64,000 nucleotides of DNA, taken from NCBI RefSeq assembly GCF_011397635.1, contig NC_064771.1, positions 17,795,379 to 17,859,378 on the forward strand, read 5' to 3'. Made by a program: the position numbers and the translations under genes. This document shows, piece after piece, positions 26,898 to 34,109 of the stretch (within the stretch, counting starts at the first letter, position 1; each line of letters starts with the position of its first letter). This stretch comes from Epinephelus fuscoguttatus (lineage: Eukaryota > Chordata > Actinopteri > Perciformes > Serranidae). The notes under the pieces are model-generated. The model made no database searches. It was given only the letters and a program-made list of their open reading frames with translations, and was not told the DNA's origin.

Positions 26898-29800
26898 AAA
26901 CACTCCAACAGCTGAGCAAATAGATTTTATTAGTGTCTCACACATAAAATCCAGCCCAGTATCACATAACTATGCTCATATATGGCTTGCAAAAACCAAA
27001 GCATTTTTCTCATGGTGCTGTCTGTGTTGTGACATCATTTGAAGACAGTTGAGTAAACAGCCTGAGTAATCTGATAATGTACAGTACAACAGATCCTCAG
27101 TGAAAATGCCTGAAGGTAGAATTATAGAAACATAAAGAGCATGCTGGCGAACATGAATGAAAATTCAATTCAAAGGAGTTCATAAATGAATAATTGGTGC
27201 ATGCTGATAACGCATCCGCAGAGAGTCAGAGCCTGTGTTTGCCCGACACAGGCGCCTGACATGATACAATACGTGAGCGAAGTGAAAACGTGAGAGCTAT
27301 AATCGAGTCACTATGTGATAATGTAAGGCACACAAAAGGTCAGTGGGCAAATGTGGTGGAGCAGCTGACTTACCCCCCTCCGGTTTATCTGGGAATTAGA
27401 AACAGTTCAAGGAGACAATTAGAAACCGTATCTGTGCCCAAATAGACATAGTTACAACATACCTGCTTATTTATTTGTTTATTTGTTTATCTAACAAGGG
27501 CAATGGACAGTCATTGACGGTCCCTGAGCTAGCTAGACAATCTGAGGCAAATCAGCAAAAGAATTTTGGAATCAAACGTTACAATCCAGACAAGGGTACA
27601 AATACAGTGGCGGATGTTCTTATAGGTGCCATAGGTGGCTTAGCAACGTAAGAACATCCTGATGATGTGAGCACAACAATGTGTTTCACTTTCTGTATCA
27701 GTCTGAACTCGATGCCGCCCCAAAGACTCCAGAAATTAAAATCCTATTGGAGCTAATCAGGTATCTGCAACATAGCCTACAACTTCTGCAGCCAATCAAG
27801 GACTGCATCGCAGTCGATGACGTAAAATGCAGGCCGCAGCTTGCAGATCAGTAATGGCAGCTCTTACGTTAGGAGTATGCACTAGCCGAGCTTCTCGGAA
27901 GAAAGGAGGTTTTCGCAGTTTTTCCGGCTGGACTTGGCAAACGCTTAATTTATCAGCTGACTCCATTGGTGATGAAGATGTTCACTGGTGTTTTGTTATG
28001 CTGATTGGCTGAAGGAGTTTGTCTGTTAAGACATATACTCCGGCCCACTGAAAGTGTTTGGGGCAGCACTGAGTTGAGACTGATAGAGAGAACAAGACAA
28101 AATGTTGCTCACATCATCAGGATGGTCTTACCAGGATATGGGCGGCTGCCAAGGGCACCGCTCAGCAGGGGGTAGGGGACTGCCACAATTGCACCCTCTT
28201 CACCAAATTAATAAATTCATACATTAAATTTTGACACTCACATAGTTGAAAACAATAGAAAAAGAAGGGTGGCAGGGTGGAGGGGGGTAGCTTGCCTAGG
28301 GCGCTGACTTTGCTAGCCCCAGCACTGAACAAACACTGCATCATACCAAACTAAAAGCATTTTCTATTTAAAAACATTACATCATACAAAAAGAGAAACT
28401 GCATACTGTATGTTTCATACATTGTGGCTAATGGTTACATGATTGGTTTGGTTCCAGTCATGGTTTCAGGGCTTGTAACATAACCTGGGCTGCCTCTTAA
28501 ATCGAAAATAACGTGATGACAGATCTTAAACTACCGTTTATGATACCCAACTGGATGTTGGTCTGAAACTGACCGTTTTATATAAAATGGTTATTTCAGG
28601 ATTATTTTAGAGAATATCTGATTTTATGGCGACGCTAGTAGTCTTCAGTCATGATTCTAAAAAACTACCTTCCAAGTAAGAGGATCCATTCTGTTAAACG
28701 GCCACCTTTGACATTTCTATCAACCCTCTGACACAGATCTTCAAAACTGATATCTTGACATAGATTTCAGTAACTTGAGGGCTATTTCATCACCCACTTA
28801 TTTTATAAATTTCCCACCTCATCTTTACCGATCAGCGAGACGTTTCTATGGCCAAACTGGAGTTGGTTTTATTTGAGTGCAAAGTGCTGGGCGTAATTGT
28901 TGAAGCCTAAATCTGGTAAAACAAAATTCTCAACGGAAATAGATGCATATAATATACCCAACTCCTCAAGTGTCCCCCTCCTCCCCCAGGGGGCCTCTGC
29001 AGTAGCTGATAAAGGCCAGGGACGGTGTCTTATAACCTCCCTGAAGCCATGCCACGTTCTCTGATGTTGCGCACAGTTTCCTTGAATAGTCAGACCCACA
29101 TGACCTTGCTTGCTTTACTGGTCACTTGGGGTTTGTCATAAATTTCTGGCCAAAATAGGTGTCCTGAAGTTGCATGTATTCACTTGACTGTTGGAGAAAT
29201 TATAATGTTGTCTCTGTTCTGTTGAATAGCACGTAACGCTTATCCTTCCTCATCTGGCAGCATAAACAGACTGTGAACAGGTGATGTCTTATTAGCATTG
29301 TATTTATTGGAACAACTGCGTTTGTGTGCAACTACGTTCATCCTGTATAGCTTCTACACTACGTGACAGTCAGAATCCATCTCTGAGCTCTGAGCAACAA
29401 ACTAACAAAGCTTGTTATGTTGTCTGCACAAAAAGAGAACATTTGCAAACTCTAAGACTTTGGTGTAAATACTTCACACTCCCCGTGAGAGGATTTAACA
29501 CCTGCATCGAGCGTAAATCTGCATCGGCATCTGCTAAGCCAATCCACTCGGGGTGAGAGTCTTGATCATCTTCAACAAGTTTGTGATAAAGCGGGGTAAT
29601 CAACTTCTGAGCAGCTGTTCCTCACAGTTTAAATGTTCCCCTCAGAGACTGTCTGTGGTTTTGTATATTGGCAAAGTTGTCAGAGTTGTTGTAGATGTAA
29701 AATAATTAGTAGATATGCTTGTTGGGTGCATTTTTTCTTGTTTGTTTGTTTCCTGAGGGGAGATTTCTTTCTTTTATTTTCCGCCTTATTTTGTTGCTAG

Positions 29801-32800
29801 TCTATGCGAACTCCCTGTAGAAATATACACTGTATATATTTGTCTACAGTTACCTTCAGTGTATTTCTGGATGCATAATAAACTATGACTATGCGGTGGT
29901 GTTTATAGTTTCTCCATCTTTAATGATTTTTTATTTTGAGGTCAGTTTAGGTACTGCAGGTCTTCACCTCACTGTTTACCTCCCTGTATTTACCACTGAC
30001 AGCTTGATTTACAGAGTGTGCAATGACCCAGACATAAAAAAGGTATGGAGCAGCCTGACCTTATGAAACCTCTGCTGATCTTCAGACAGTATGCAATAAT
30101 GTTTATGAAGATATATCAACAGGACATGATTTAATGTGTTGGTTTTGATTCACTATGAGAAACTGTGTGCAGTTTTAATCACTATGGAGTGCTACTGAGG
30201 AAAACACTGAGCCTCAGAGGGCTTTCAATCAATCAATCAATCATATTTATATTTATAAAGCCCAATATCACAAATCACAATTTGCCTCACAGGGCTTTAC
30301 AGCATACAACATCCCTCTGTCCTTTGGACACTCGCAGCGGATAAGGAAAAACTCCCCCAAAAAACCCCTTTAACAGGGAAAAAAACAGTAGAAACCTCAG
30401 GAAGAGCAACTGAGGAGGGATCCCTCTTCCAGGACGGACAGACGTGCAATAGATGACGTACAGAACAGATCAACATAATAAATTAACAGTAATCCATATG
30501 ACACAATGAGACAGAAAGAGAGACTGAGAGAGAGAGAGAGAGATAGATGCAGGTAATGACAGTAGCTTACAACAACATTATTGAAAGTAATAATATCATA
30601 GTTATAGTTCTGGCTACTGTGATACAATATGTTGAAAGTATGTATTAATATCTGGCAGTATACAGTTTAACAGTTAAACAAATGTTTTTTTAAATTTAGA
30701 AAAATTTTATCTGATACCTATGCTGCTTCAAATTCAGAAAATGATTTGCAACCAGGCCTGAAACGTCTTTTTACATGATGTTAAACTATTCTTTTGAGAA
30801 TAAAGGCTTTTATTTTCCTAGATGTGTATAAAATCCTCTCGGGGTAAAAGGTTGTTATTGCATGTTAAATAAGAGCTCTAGATGAGGTCATTCATGTTTT
30901 TCTGTCATTCATTTTCCATAGCTGTTTATCCTGTTAGGGGTTGCGTGGGGGGGGGCCTATCCCAGCTGACATTGGGTGAGAGCCAGGGTACACCCTGGAC
31001 AGGTCACCAGACTATCACAGGGCTGACACGTAGATGCAGACAACCTCACATTCACACCTACGGGCAATTTAGGGTCACCAATTGACCTAACCTGCATGTC
31101 TTTGGACTGTGGGAGGAAGCCAGAGTACCTGCTGACATGGGGGAACATGCAATCTATGCACAGAAGGGCTCCTCCACCCTTGGTTTCGAACCCTCTTGCT
31201 GAGGACACAATGCTAACCGCTGCACCATGCCGCCAATGTTTTTCTGTGGTTTTCTGTATTGATATAAGTTTCAATACGTTACAATCTGCAACCTTGACTC
31301 TAAATGCCTCTAAATGCCTCTAAATCCTGCACGCTAGACCGTTAAGGTATTGATACATGCGAGCTACAGGTAGGAAACTGGTATTCTGTGAGTCCATCAA
31401 CTACAGTTTGATAGGATAATATTTCAAAATGTCAATCAATATCGGAGTGACAGCAGGTAAGGTCCAACTTCCTGTCTTGTGACTGAGCCTTCATGCATGG
31501 TTTATTATCTCAGAGAAGATTAATTACCTCATCATTTAATGTCATGGTATCAGATAGATATACAGCATTGGATAAACTTCACAGAGTTTTGGTTTAACCT
31601 CCTCTCATCAGGTCACAATAATGAAAGGAATTACGACCATAAGTCACGCCATCGCTTCCCACCGCTGACTAGCAAACTGTCAGGTCCTTGATTGACTGCG
31701 CCGGAGCAACATCACACTCAGGAGGGGGGCATAGAGCCTGCTGACCATGAAGGAACTTTCTGGATGGAAGTGATTTAGATTACATAATGATTTATCTCAG
31801 GCGGGGACTGCAAACGGGTTACAGCAAAATCTGATACGCTCGGGTGTGTGAAACTCTATGAACTTATGAGGAATAAAAAAACAGAGTGGAAAAAGGTCAG
31901 GGGTTATTGCCGTGTATTTTTAGCTGTTAGCTGAGGGCGGGATCTGGCTGCTAAGTGAAGCGGCATGAAAAACGTTTCAACTCATCTTGAGTGTAAATAC
32001 AGAAATAATTCATAGTGTGGGAAAATGAGTGGCAGAATGCAAGTTAAGGGTGAAAATGTTGCCGCTGTTTCATAGGATTGTAGCAAGACACATATAATTA
32101 TTAAGTTGTTTCAATATCACAGTGGCTGGTTATCTGACCCTCATCAAAGCCTCCCTGTTGAGATGGGCATGGAATGATGGAGCTGTGGGAGGTGAAGACA
32201 TACAGTAAGGAAAGCAGGATCGTATCCGTATTACAGGGATTAACTCTGTGGCTGTATAAGGTGAAAAAAAAGCAGTGCCTGGTTATGTTTCTGGGATAAA
32301 AATAAAAAGGGCATCACTGAGATCTGTAAAAAGATTAGGGGCAGGGGCAGATACGAGGAAAAAGGACCAAACGGTGTTCAGCAGAATTAAGAGAGACGTG
32401 CTAACAAGTCCGGCAGAGCCCATTACATTTACTGCCACAGCATGAGAAGTTAGATGAAGGGGCTTGAAAGGCTCAACGCTCTTTCCACAACCTTGGCCTG
32501 CAACTGCTCTAACAGAATCATCCGCTAAGACAGTCTCTTGTCTTAGGTTTCTGTCAGTGGAGTGATTAAGAGCCACAGAGGGTCGAAGTGGAGGATGGGT
32601 GGCTCCACAAGGGACCGACAACTATTTATGAGAAAGTGGCGTTCACCCCAGGGGGCCAAGTCTAAGTTCAATGGGAGGAAAATTTATTTTAGAGACTAAG
32701 TGGCAAGCTTCATGTATTTTCACTTTGAATTAAAAAAATATATGAAATCAGACTTTGACTGTCTTTTATCTGACAGTGTTAGTTCATTTCTATAAGAATA

Positions 32801-34035
32801 CAGGCTTCAAGGCTCAGAGCTAATGCACTTGTTTATGTACATTAGCCTACAGATGAACTGCGAATATTGTATTTAAAGTGAGTACAATTTTAACTACTCA
32901 TGTATATGAGGCAAGACAGCTACAGTAGCTATCATGAAACATGACCTCCATACTGCATAGACATATCACACACAGCCTCAGCGGTGTTTACCTGCTGTAC
33001 CTGCTGTAGTCACCATAATGTTTGTGGAAGCTTTCCAGTTAGTCAGCAAGATGGCGCTCCCACTGGGCTGATGTCAGTAACATACTGGCTGTGATGATGT
33101 CATAGCAGCTGGCTATGCGGTTATTTATGGCCTTTTAAATATTACTTATGGAAACATAACTGTGCTTCCTTATGCCTAATTGGTTTAATTCAAAGGGTTT
33201 TATGTGTTAGCAAAGTTCTTATATGAATAATAGGCTAACACTTTTTTATATGTTTAGATCATATTTGTAAGTATGTTGTCTGTTTTCCTTAGTTGCCATT
33301 TTAAATCAACATTTTGACTCAAAGTTATGCTGACGATTTGATTTTTTGAATCTAATTTTACTTTGAAGCATTTTATTCAGTGTCCCGCTCTCTGCGCCCA
33401 AATTAAGAAATTGTGTTTGACTGTCTGCAAAATGACATCTAACACGTTTCAGTTACAGTAACTGATGAAGTCATTTGATATTTTTTGTTTTCTTCAGCTG
33501 GGCGTCAAAACACCTTTGCGGCAAACAAGTGCTGTAGGTCACCTGGGGTTTAACTTGTGAGTCTGAGCCCCCTGATGCTCATTACTGCTCCCTCAGCATG
33601 TTAGACTGAATACTTAAGTAGTCCCCTCTCATCGCAAGATGATTTTGTCATCTTTTTGTAGATTATATTTTAACAGTACACCTCAGACACATCTAATCTC
33701 CTTTTCAAAACCAAATAAATATGAATTCTTTTCATCAAATTATCAATCCTAAATATAGCACAAATGCAGAATATAATGATCCTAGATTATATGAAAATAA
33801 TACATTAATTATTACCAAAAAAGTCAGAAAATTACATTGTATACAATCCATCAATTTCTGCAACATCCTCAAATATAAGTATTATGTAGCTATTGCAAGC
33901 ATATACATCCCGCCACACAAAGCAACCTAAATTCAAGCATCAACATTACCACTGAAATGTAGTCTCCAAACTAATTACAATGAATTATACTTTCACAAAA
34001 AGTATCTGCATACCTGCAGGGACTGGCTCAGGCAT
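3670..34035 (-). CDS. mybpc2: Myosin-binding protein C, fast skeletal type (33 coding exons)
   Basis: Thick-filament protein of the sarcomere A-band C-zone. The family binds myosin and titin through its C-terminal domains and myosin S2/actin through its N-terminal ones. The exons, listed separately here, join without a frame break to 3402 nt (1133 residues); I recall human MYBPC2 as about 1141. Order: acidic/Pro N-terminus (1-50), Ig C1 (about 50-161), M-domain with [19 protein letters not shown] (161-245), Ig C2 (245-331), C3 (331-423), C4 (423-514), C5 (524-625), Fn3 C6 (625-723), Fn3 C7 (723-824), Ig C8 (824-919), Fn3 C9 (919-1019), Ig C10 (1019-1127), tail IATDLDK. There is no extra N-terminal C0 Ig domain, which argues against cardiac MYBPC3. 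C4 reads [14 protein letters not shown] and [15 protein letters not shown], the fast-type form as I remember it. Whether it is the teleost a or b copy cannot be told here. Confidence 0.93.
3913..3958 (+). repeat. Poly-C tract (G-rich on the mybpc2 sense strand)
   Basis: Runs of 6-11 C separated by single A or AA, in the last mybpc2 intron. In the sense of the gene it is a chain of G-runs about 20 nt after the exon-32 donor, with G-quadruplex potential. Confidence 0.9.
3980..4166 (-). CDS. mybpc2: mybpc2 exon 32: Ig C10, second half
   Basis: 187 nt, phase 0 to 1. [37 protein letters not shown]. Its donor lies about 20 nt upstream (gene sense) of a long G-rich intronic tract. Confidence 0.94.
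4370..4506 (-). CDS. mybpc2: mybpc2 exon 31: Ig C10, first half
   Basis: 137 nt, phase 1 to 0. [43 protein letters not shown]10 is the main myosin-rod-binding domain of the family. Confidence 0.94.
4616..4644. repeat. (CA)n microsatellite
   Basis: About 14 CA units in the intron just after mybpc2 exon 30 in the sense of the gene. Confidence 0.95.
4663..4822 (-). CDS. mybpc2: mybpc2 exon 30: Fn3 C9, second half
   Basis: 160 nt, phase 0 to 1. [34 protein letters not shown], ending at a gtgtga donor just before a (CA)n tract. Confidence 0.93.
6017..6156 (-). CDS. mybpc2: mybpc2 exon 29: Fn3 C9, first half
   Basis: 140 nt, phase 1 to 0. [39 protein letters not shown]. Confidence 0.94.
6326..6521 (-). 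CDS. mybpc2: mybpc2 exon 28: Ig C8, second half
   Basis: 196 nt, phase 0 to 1. [44 protein letters not shown]. Confidence 0.93.
7091..7179 (-). CDS. mybpc2: mybpc2 exon 27: Ig C8, first half
   Basis: 89 nt, phase 1 to 0. [28 protein letters not shown]. Confidence 0.93.
7357..7524 (-). CDS. mybpc2: mybpc2 exon 26: Fn3 C7, second half
   Basis: 168 nt, phase 1 to 1. [45 protein letters not shown]. Confidence 0.93.
7770..7904 (-). CDS. mybpc2: mybpc2 exon 25: Fn3 C7, first half
   Basis: 135 nt, phase 1 to 1. [35 protein letters not shown]. Confidence 0.93.
7987..8175 (-). CDS. mybpc2: mybpc2 exon 24: Fn3 C6, second half
   Basis: 189 nt, phase 1 to 1. [46 protein letters not shown]. Confidence 0.94.
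8322..8426 (-). CDS. mybpc2: mybpc2 exon 23: Fn3 C6, first half
   Basis: 105 nt, phase 1 to 1. [17 protein letters not shown] and the Fn3 Trp in [11 protein letters not shown]. Confidence 0.93.
8527..8686 (-). CDS. mybpc2: mybpc2 exon 22: Ig C5, second half
   Basis: 160 nt, phase 0 to 1. [18 protein letters not shown] and [17 protein letters not shown]. Confidence 0.92.
9430..9460. repeat. (TTAG)n microsatellite
   Basis: About seven gtta units inside the composite mobile-element intron. Confidence 0.9.
9826..9858. repeat. (TTTC)n microsatellite
   Basis: Eight or so ttct units. Confidence 0.9.
11272..11414 (-). CDS. mybpc2: mybpc2 exon 21: Ig C5, first half
   Basis: 143 nt, phase 1 to 0. 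DPPKIHLD...[17 protein letters not shown] ending WSRGDQ. It lacks the long cardiac-specific C5 loop. Confidence 0.92.
11523..11552 (-). CDS. mybpc2: mybpc2 30-nt exon 20: C4-C5 linker
   Basis: 30 nt, phase 1 at both ends. Encodes [10 protein letters not shown], the conserved hinge between C4 and C5. Symmetric, so skippable in frame. Confidence 0.88.
11650..11756 (-). CDS. mybpc2: mybpc2 exon 19: Ig C4, second half
   Basis: 107 nt, phase 2 to 1. [20 protein letters not shown], then KLNFL. Confidence 0.94.
11865..12030 (-). CDS. mybpc2: mybpc2 exon 18: Ig C4, first half
   Basis: 166 nt, phase 1 to 2. [35 protein letters not shown] and IKMSHIGR; reads as the fast (MYBPC2) type. Confidence 0.94.
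12392..12561 (-). CDS. mybpc2: mybpc2 exon 17: Ig C3, second half
   Basis: 170 nt, phase 2 to 1. [20 protein letters not shown] and [10 protein letters not shown] finish the domain. Confidence 0.93.
12750..13580. repeat. Dispersed teleost repeat
   Basis: Two related ends in direct orientation: 12780-12900 and 13460-13580 share ttcacatrgattgaccaagt-like and gtcagtgagkagaaaaac, then (cagacaga)n. No protein signature. Confidence 0.55.
14316..14946. mobile_element. Non-autonomous DNA transposon in a mybpc2 intron
   Basis: Left end agacctagtccacacagaca; right end, inverted, aggccttgtccacatggtct. Fish hAT-type short elements begin with a similar cttgtccacacgg. Confidence 0.6.
15092..15197 (-). 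CDS. mybpc2: mybpc2 exon 16: Ig C3, first half
   Basis: 106 nt, phase 1 to 2. EPPVTITKL...[15 protein letters not shown], ending HVMW at the Ig core Trp. Confidence 0.93.
15334..15458 (-). CDS. mybpc2: mybpc2 exon 15: Ig C2, second half
   Basis: 125 nt, phase 2 to 1. [18 protein letters not shown] is the DxAxYxC Ig signature; FVK leads to C3. Confidence 0.93.
16261..16393 (-). CDS. mybpc2: mybpc2 exon 14: Ig C2, first half
   Basis: 133 nt, phase 1 to 2. Encodes [20 protein letters not shown] and [17 protein letters not shown]. Confidence 0.93.
16606..16772 (-). CDS. mybpc2: mybpc2 exon 13: M-domain helix bundle
   Basis: 167 nt, phase 2 to 1. [20 protein letters not shown] and [17 protein letters not shown] form the three-helix part of the M-domain, which in the family contacts myosin S2/actin. 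This is among the most conserved MYBPC segments. Confidence 0.95.
16902..16961 (-). CDS. mybpc2: mybpc2 exon 12: M-domain (DLDFSALLK)
   Basis: 60 nt, phase 2 to 2. [20 protein letters not shown] corresponds to the family GELDFSGLLK motif. Confidence 0.9.
17805..18610. mobile_element. Inserted element with a 50-bp terminal hairpin and an ORF remnant
   Basis: Arms at 18478-18529 and 18556-18604 are inverted copies (gtgatgttg, ctgtgatatcgtcac). 18030-18308 is an open frame of 92 codons rich in Glu and Ser that ends [20 protein letters not shown]. Similar short FxxCTxNG-type endings occur on teleost Crypton/DUF3504-like recombinase proteins as I remember them; that assignment is tentative. It interrupts an older repeat. 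Confidence 0.45.
18650..18883 (-). mobile_element. tRNA-derived SINE
   Basis: The minus strand begins ggggcggcagtagctcagtc (A-box like), then ggttgggaaccggagggtcg and gctcaagtcccc (B-box like), a pol III promoter pattern. A common teleost SINE type. Confidence 0.75.
19234..19258 (-). CDS. mybpc2: mybpc2 25-nt microexon 11 (DILSAFKRA)
   Basis: Found from the phase mismatch between exons 10 and 12: a 25-nt exon with a cag acceptor and gtaagg donor encodes [14 protein letters not shown] family members carry a similar SAFKR motif at the start of the M-domain. Unlike the N-terminal cassettes, its length is not a multiple of three, so skipping it would shift the frame. Confidence 0.82.
19394..19511 (-). 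CDS. mybpc2: mybpc2 exon 10: end of Ig C1
   Basis: 118 nt, phase 0 to 1. Encodes [19 protein letters not shown] and [12 protein letters not shown], the F/G strands of C1 with the GxYxC-type motif. Confidence 0.92.
19605..19753 (-). CDS. mybpc2: mybpc2 exon 9: Ig C1 core
   Basis: 149 nt, phase 1 to 0. Contains [20 protein letters not shown], the hallmark C1 strand with the core Trp. Confidence 0.92.
19851..19919 (-). CDS. mybpc2: mybpc2 exon 8: start of Ig C1
   Basis: 69 nt, phase 1 to 1. Encodes [20 protein letters not shown], the entry strand of C1 (residues about 49-72). Confidence 0.88.
20410..20935. repeat. Dispersed repeat copy 2 (uninterrupted)
   Basis: Direct copy of the repeat split at 17.4-19.0 kb. 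Relatives of its central part occur at 45.37-45.56 kb and, inverted, at 60.17-60.30 kb. Confidence 0.7.
21779..21802 (-). CDS. mybpc2: mybpc2 microexon 7 (AEEQSEQE)
   Basis: 24 nt, phase 1 at both ends, cag acceptor and gtaagg donor. Last acidic cassette before the C1 domain. Confidence 0.75.
22140..24240. other. Intronic stretch without identified content
   Basis: mybpc2 intron between microexons 7 and 6. Open frames of 90-120 codons occur on both strands (for example 23131-23490 minus) but show no domain I recognise, no shared direction and no splice support. Probably decayed mobile DNA. Confidence 0.4.
25144..25158 (-). CDS. mybpc2: mybpc2 microexon 6 (DVDGD)
   Basis: 15 nt, phase 1 at both ends, cag acceptor and gtaaga donor. 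Strongly acidic. Confidence 0.68.
25796..25816 (-). CDS. mybpc2: mybpc2 microexon 5 (DELPADG)
   Basis: 21 nt, phase 1 at both ends, tag acceptor and gtaagg donor. Only 132 nt of intron separate it from microexon 4. Confidence 0.72.
25949..25972 (-). CDS. mybpc2: mybpc2 microexon 4 (AELEPENY)
   Basis: 24 nt, phase 1 at both ends, cag acceptor and gtaggc donor. Acidic, with one Tyr. Confidence 0.72.
26771..26794 (-). CDS. mybpc2: mybpc2 microexon 3 (APEEPAEE)
   Basis: 24 nt, phase 1 at both ends, tag acceptor and gtgagg donor. Acidic/Pro/Ala composition as in MYBPC N-termini. Confidence 0.75.
26864..26894. repeat. (AT)n microsatellite
   Basis: About 15 AT units in the intron just upstream (gene sense) of mybpc2 microexon 3. 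Confidence 0.95.
27374..27388 (-). CDS. mybpc2: mybpc2 microexon 2 (DKPEG)
   Basis: 15 nt, phase 1 at both ends, flanked by cag and gtaagt. It can be skipped without changing the frame. It lies 6.6 kb from exon 1. Confidence 0.72.
27605..28327. mobile_element. hAT-like non-autonomous element with internal inverted arms
   Basis: Starts cagtggcgg and ends agcactg (inverted cagtgct). Flanks tacaaata and aacaaaca match at 6 of 8. Inside, about 75-bp inverted arms (27647-27722 and 28060-28132, core catcctgatgatgtgag) can fold on each other. It lies between mybpc2 exon 1 and microexon 2. Confidence 0.6.
28330..30225. other. mybpc2 intron 1, no gene or repeat recognised
   Basis: AT-rich. An imperfect palindrome lies at 29818-29848 (gtagaaatatacactgtata, tatttgtctac). 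No exon candidate keeps phase. Confidence 0.4.
30226..30545 (-). mobile_element. LINE-type 3' tail repeat
   Basis: (caat)n, then aaagcccaatatcacaaatc, agggctttacagcat and ggataaggaaaaactccccc, a well-known teleost dispersed repeat. Read on the minus strand it ends in (attg)n, as LINE tails do. A (GA)n run follows at 30523-30542. Confidence 0.6.
30895..31234 (-). mobile_element. tRNA-derived SINE
   Basis: The minus strand starts ggcggcatggtgcagcggtt (A-box region), followed by gggttcgaaacc-like B-box sequence, the body tcccacagtccaaagacatg and caattggtgaccctaaattg, and ends near cagctgggatagg. This is a very abundant fish repeat. Confidence 0.8.
31340..32940. other. mybpc2 intron 1, no gene recognised
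   Basis: Nothing beyond a triple ctctaaatgc at 31300-31325. It lies just downstream (gene sense) of the alternative first exon. Confidence 0.4.
32992..33016 (-). CDS. mybpc2: Candidate alternative first coding exon of mybpc2 (MVTTAGTA)
   Basis: ATG in good context (A at -3, G at +4) opens eight codons and ends at a gtaaac donor in phase 1, the same phase as exon 1. It could therefore splice to any downstream cassette. On the upstream side (33.05-33.13 kb) the minus strand has an AT-rich ccataaataacc element, a CAGCTG E-box and TGACATCA. Predicted from sequence alone; no family match for the peptide is claimed. Confidence 0.4.
34014..34035 (-). CDS. mybpc2: mybpc2 exon 1: start, MPEPVPA
   Basis: 22 nt from ATG (complement of 34033-34035) to a gtatgc donor, ending in phase 1. 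MPEP is the usual start of the slow and fast MYBPC proteins. The -3 base is A. Confidence 0.8.
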
Positions 34036-34092
34036 GGTTATTCCTGTGTCTTCTCTTTGCTGCTGGAAGACTGAGGGCTTGTGGTGCTTATT

Positions 34093-34102
34093 CCTTTTAT
34101 TT
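34093..34102 (-). promoter_or_regulatory. TATA/MEF2-like box upstream of mybpc2 exon 1
   Basis: Minus strand aaataaaagg lies about 60 nt upstream of the ATG in a purine-rich stretch. It could be the core promoter or an MEF2-like site. An upstream non-coding exon is also possible. Confidence 0.35.
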
Positions 34103-34109
34103 CTCCCCC

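Noticed and set aside
28110-28165. Apparent extra mybpc2 microexon (gtaaga donor on the minus strand)
   Set aside because: It would be 29 nt, ending in phase 0, breaking the frame to exon 2, and it lies in the inverted arm of a transposon.
29966-29995. Apparent mybpc2 microexon with gtaaac donor
   Set aside because: 16 or 23 nt lengths do not keep phase 1-1, so it cannot join the known cassettes.
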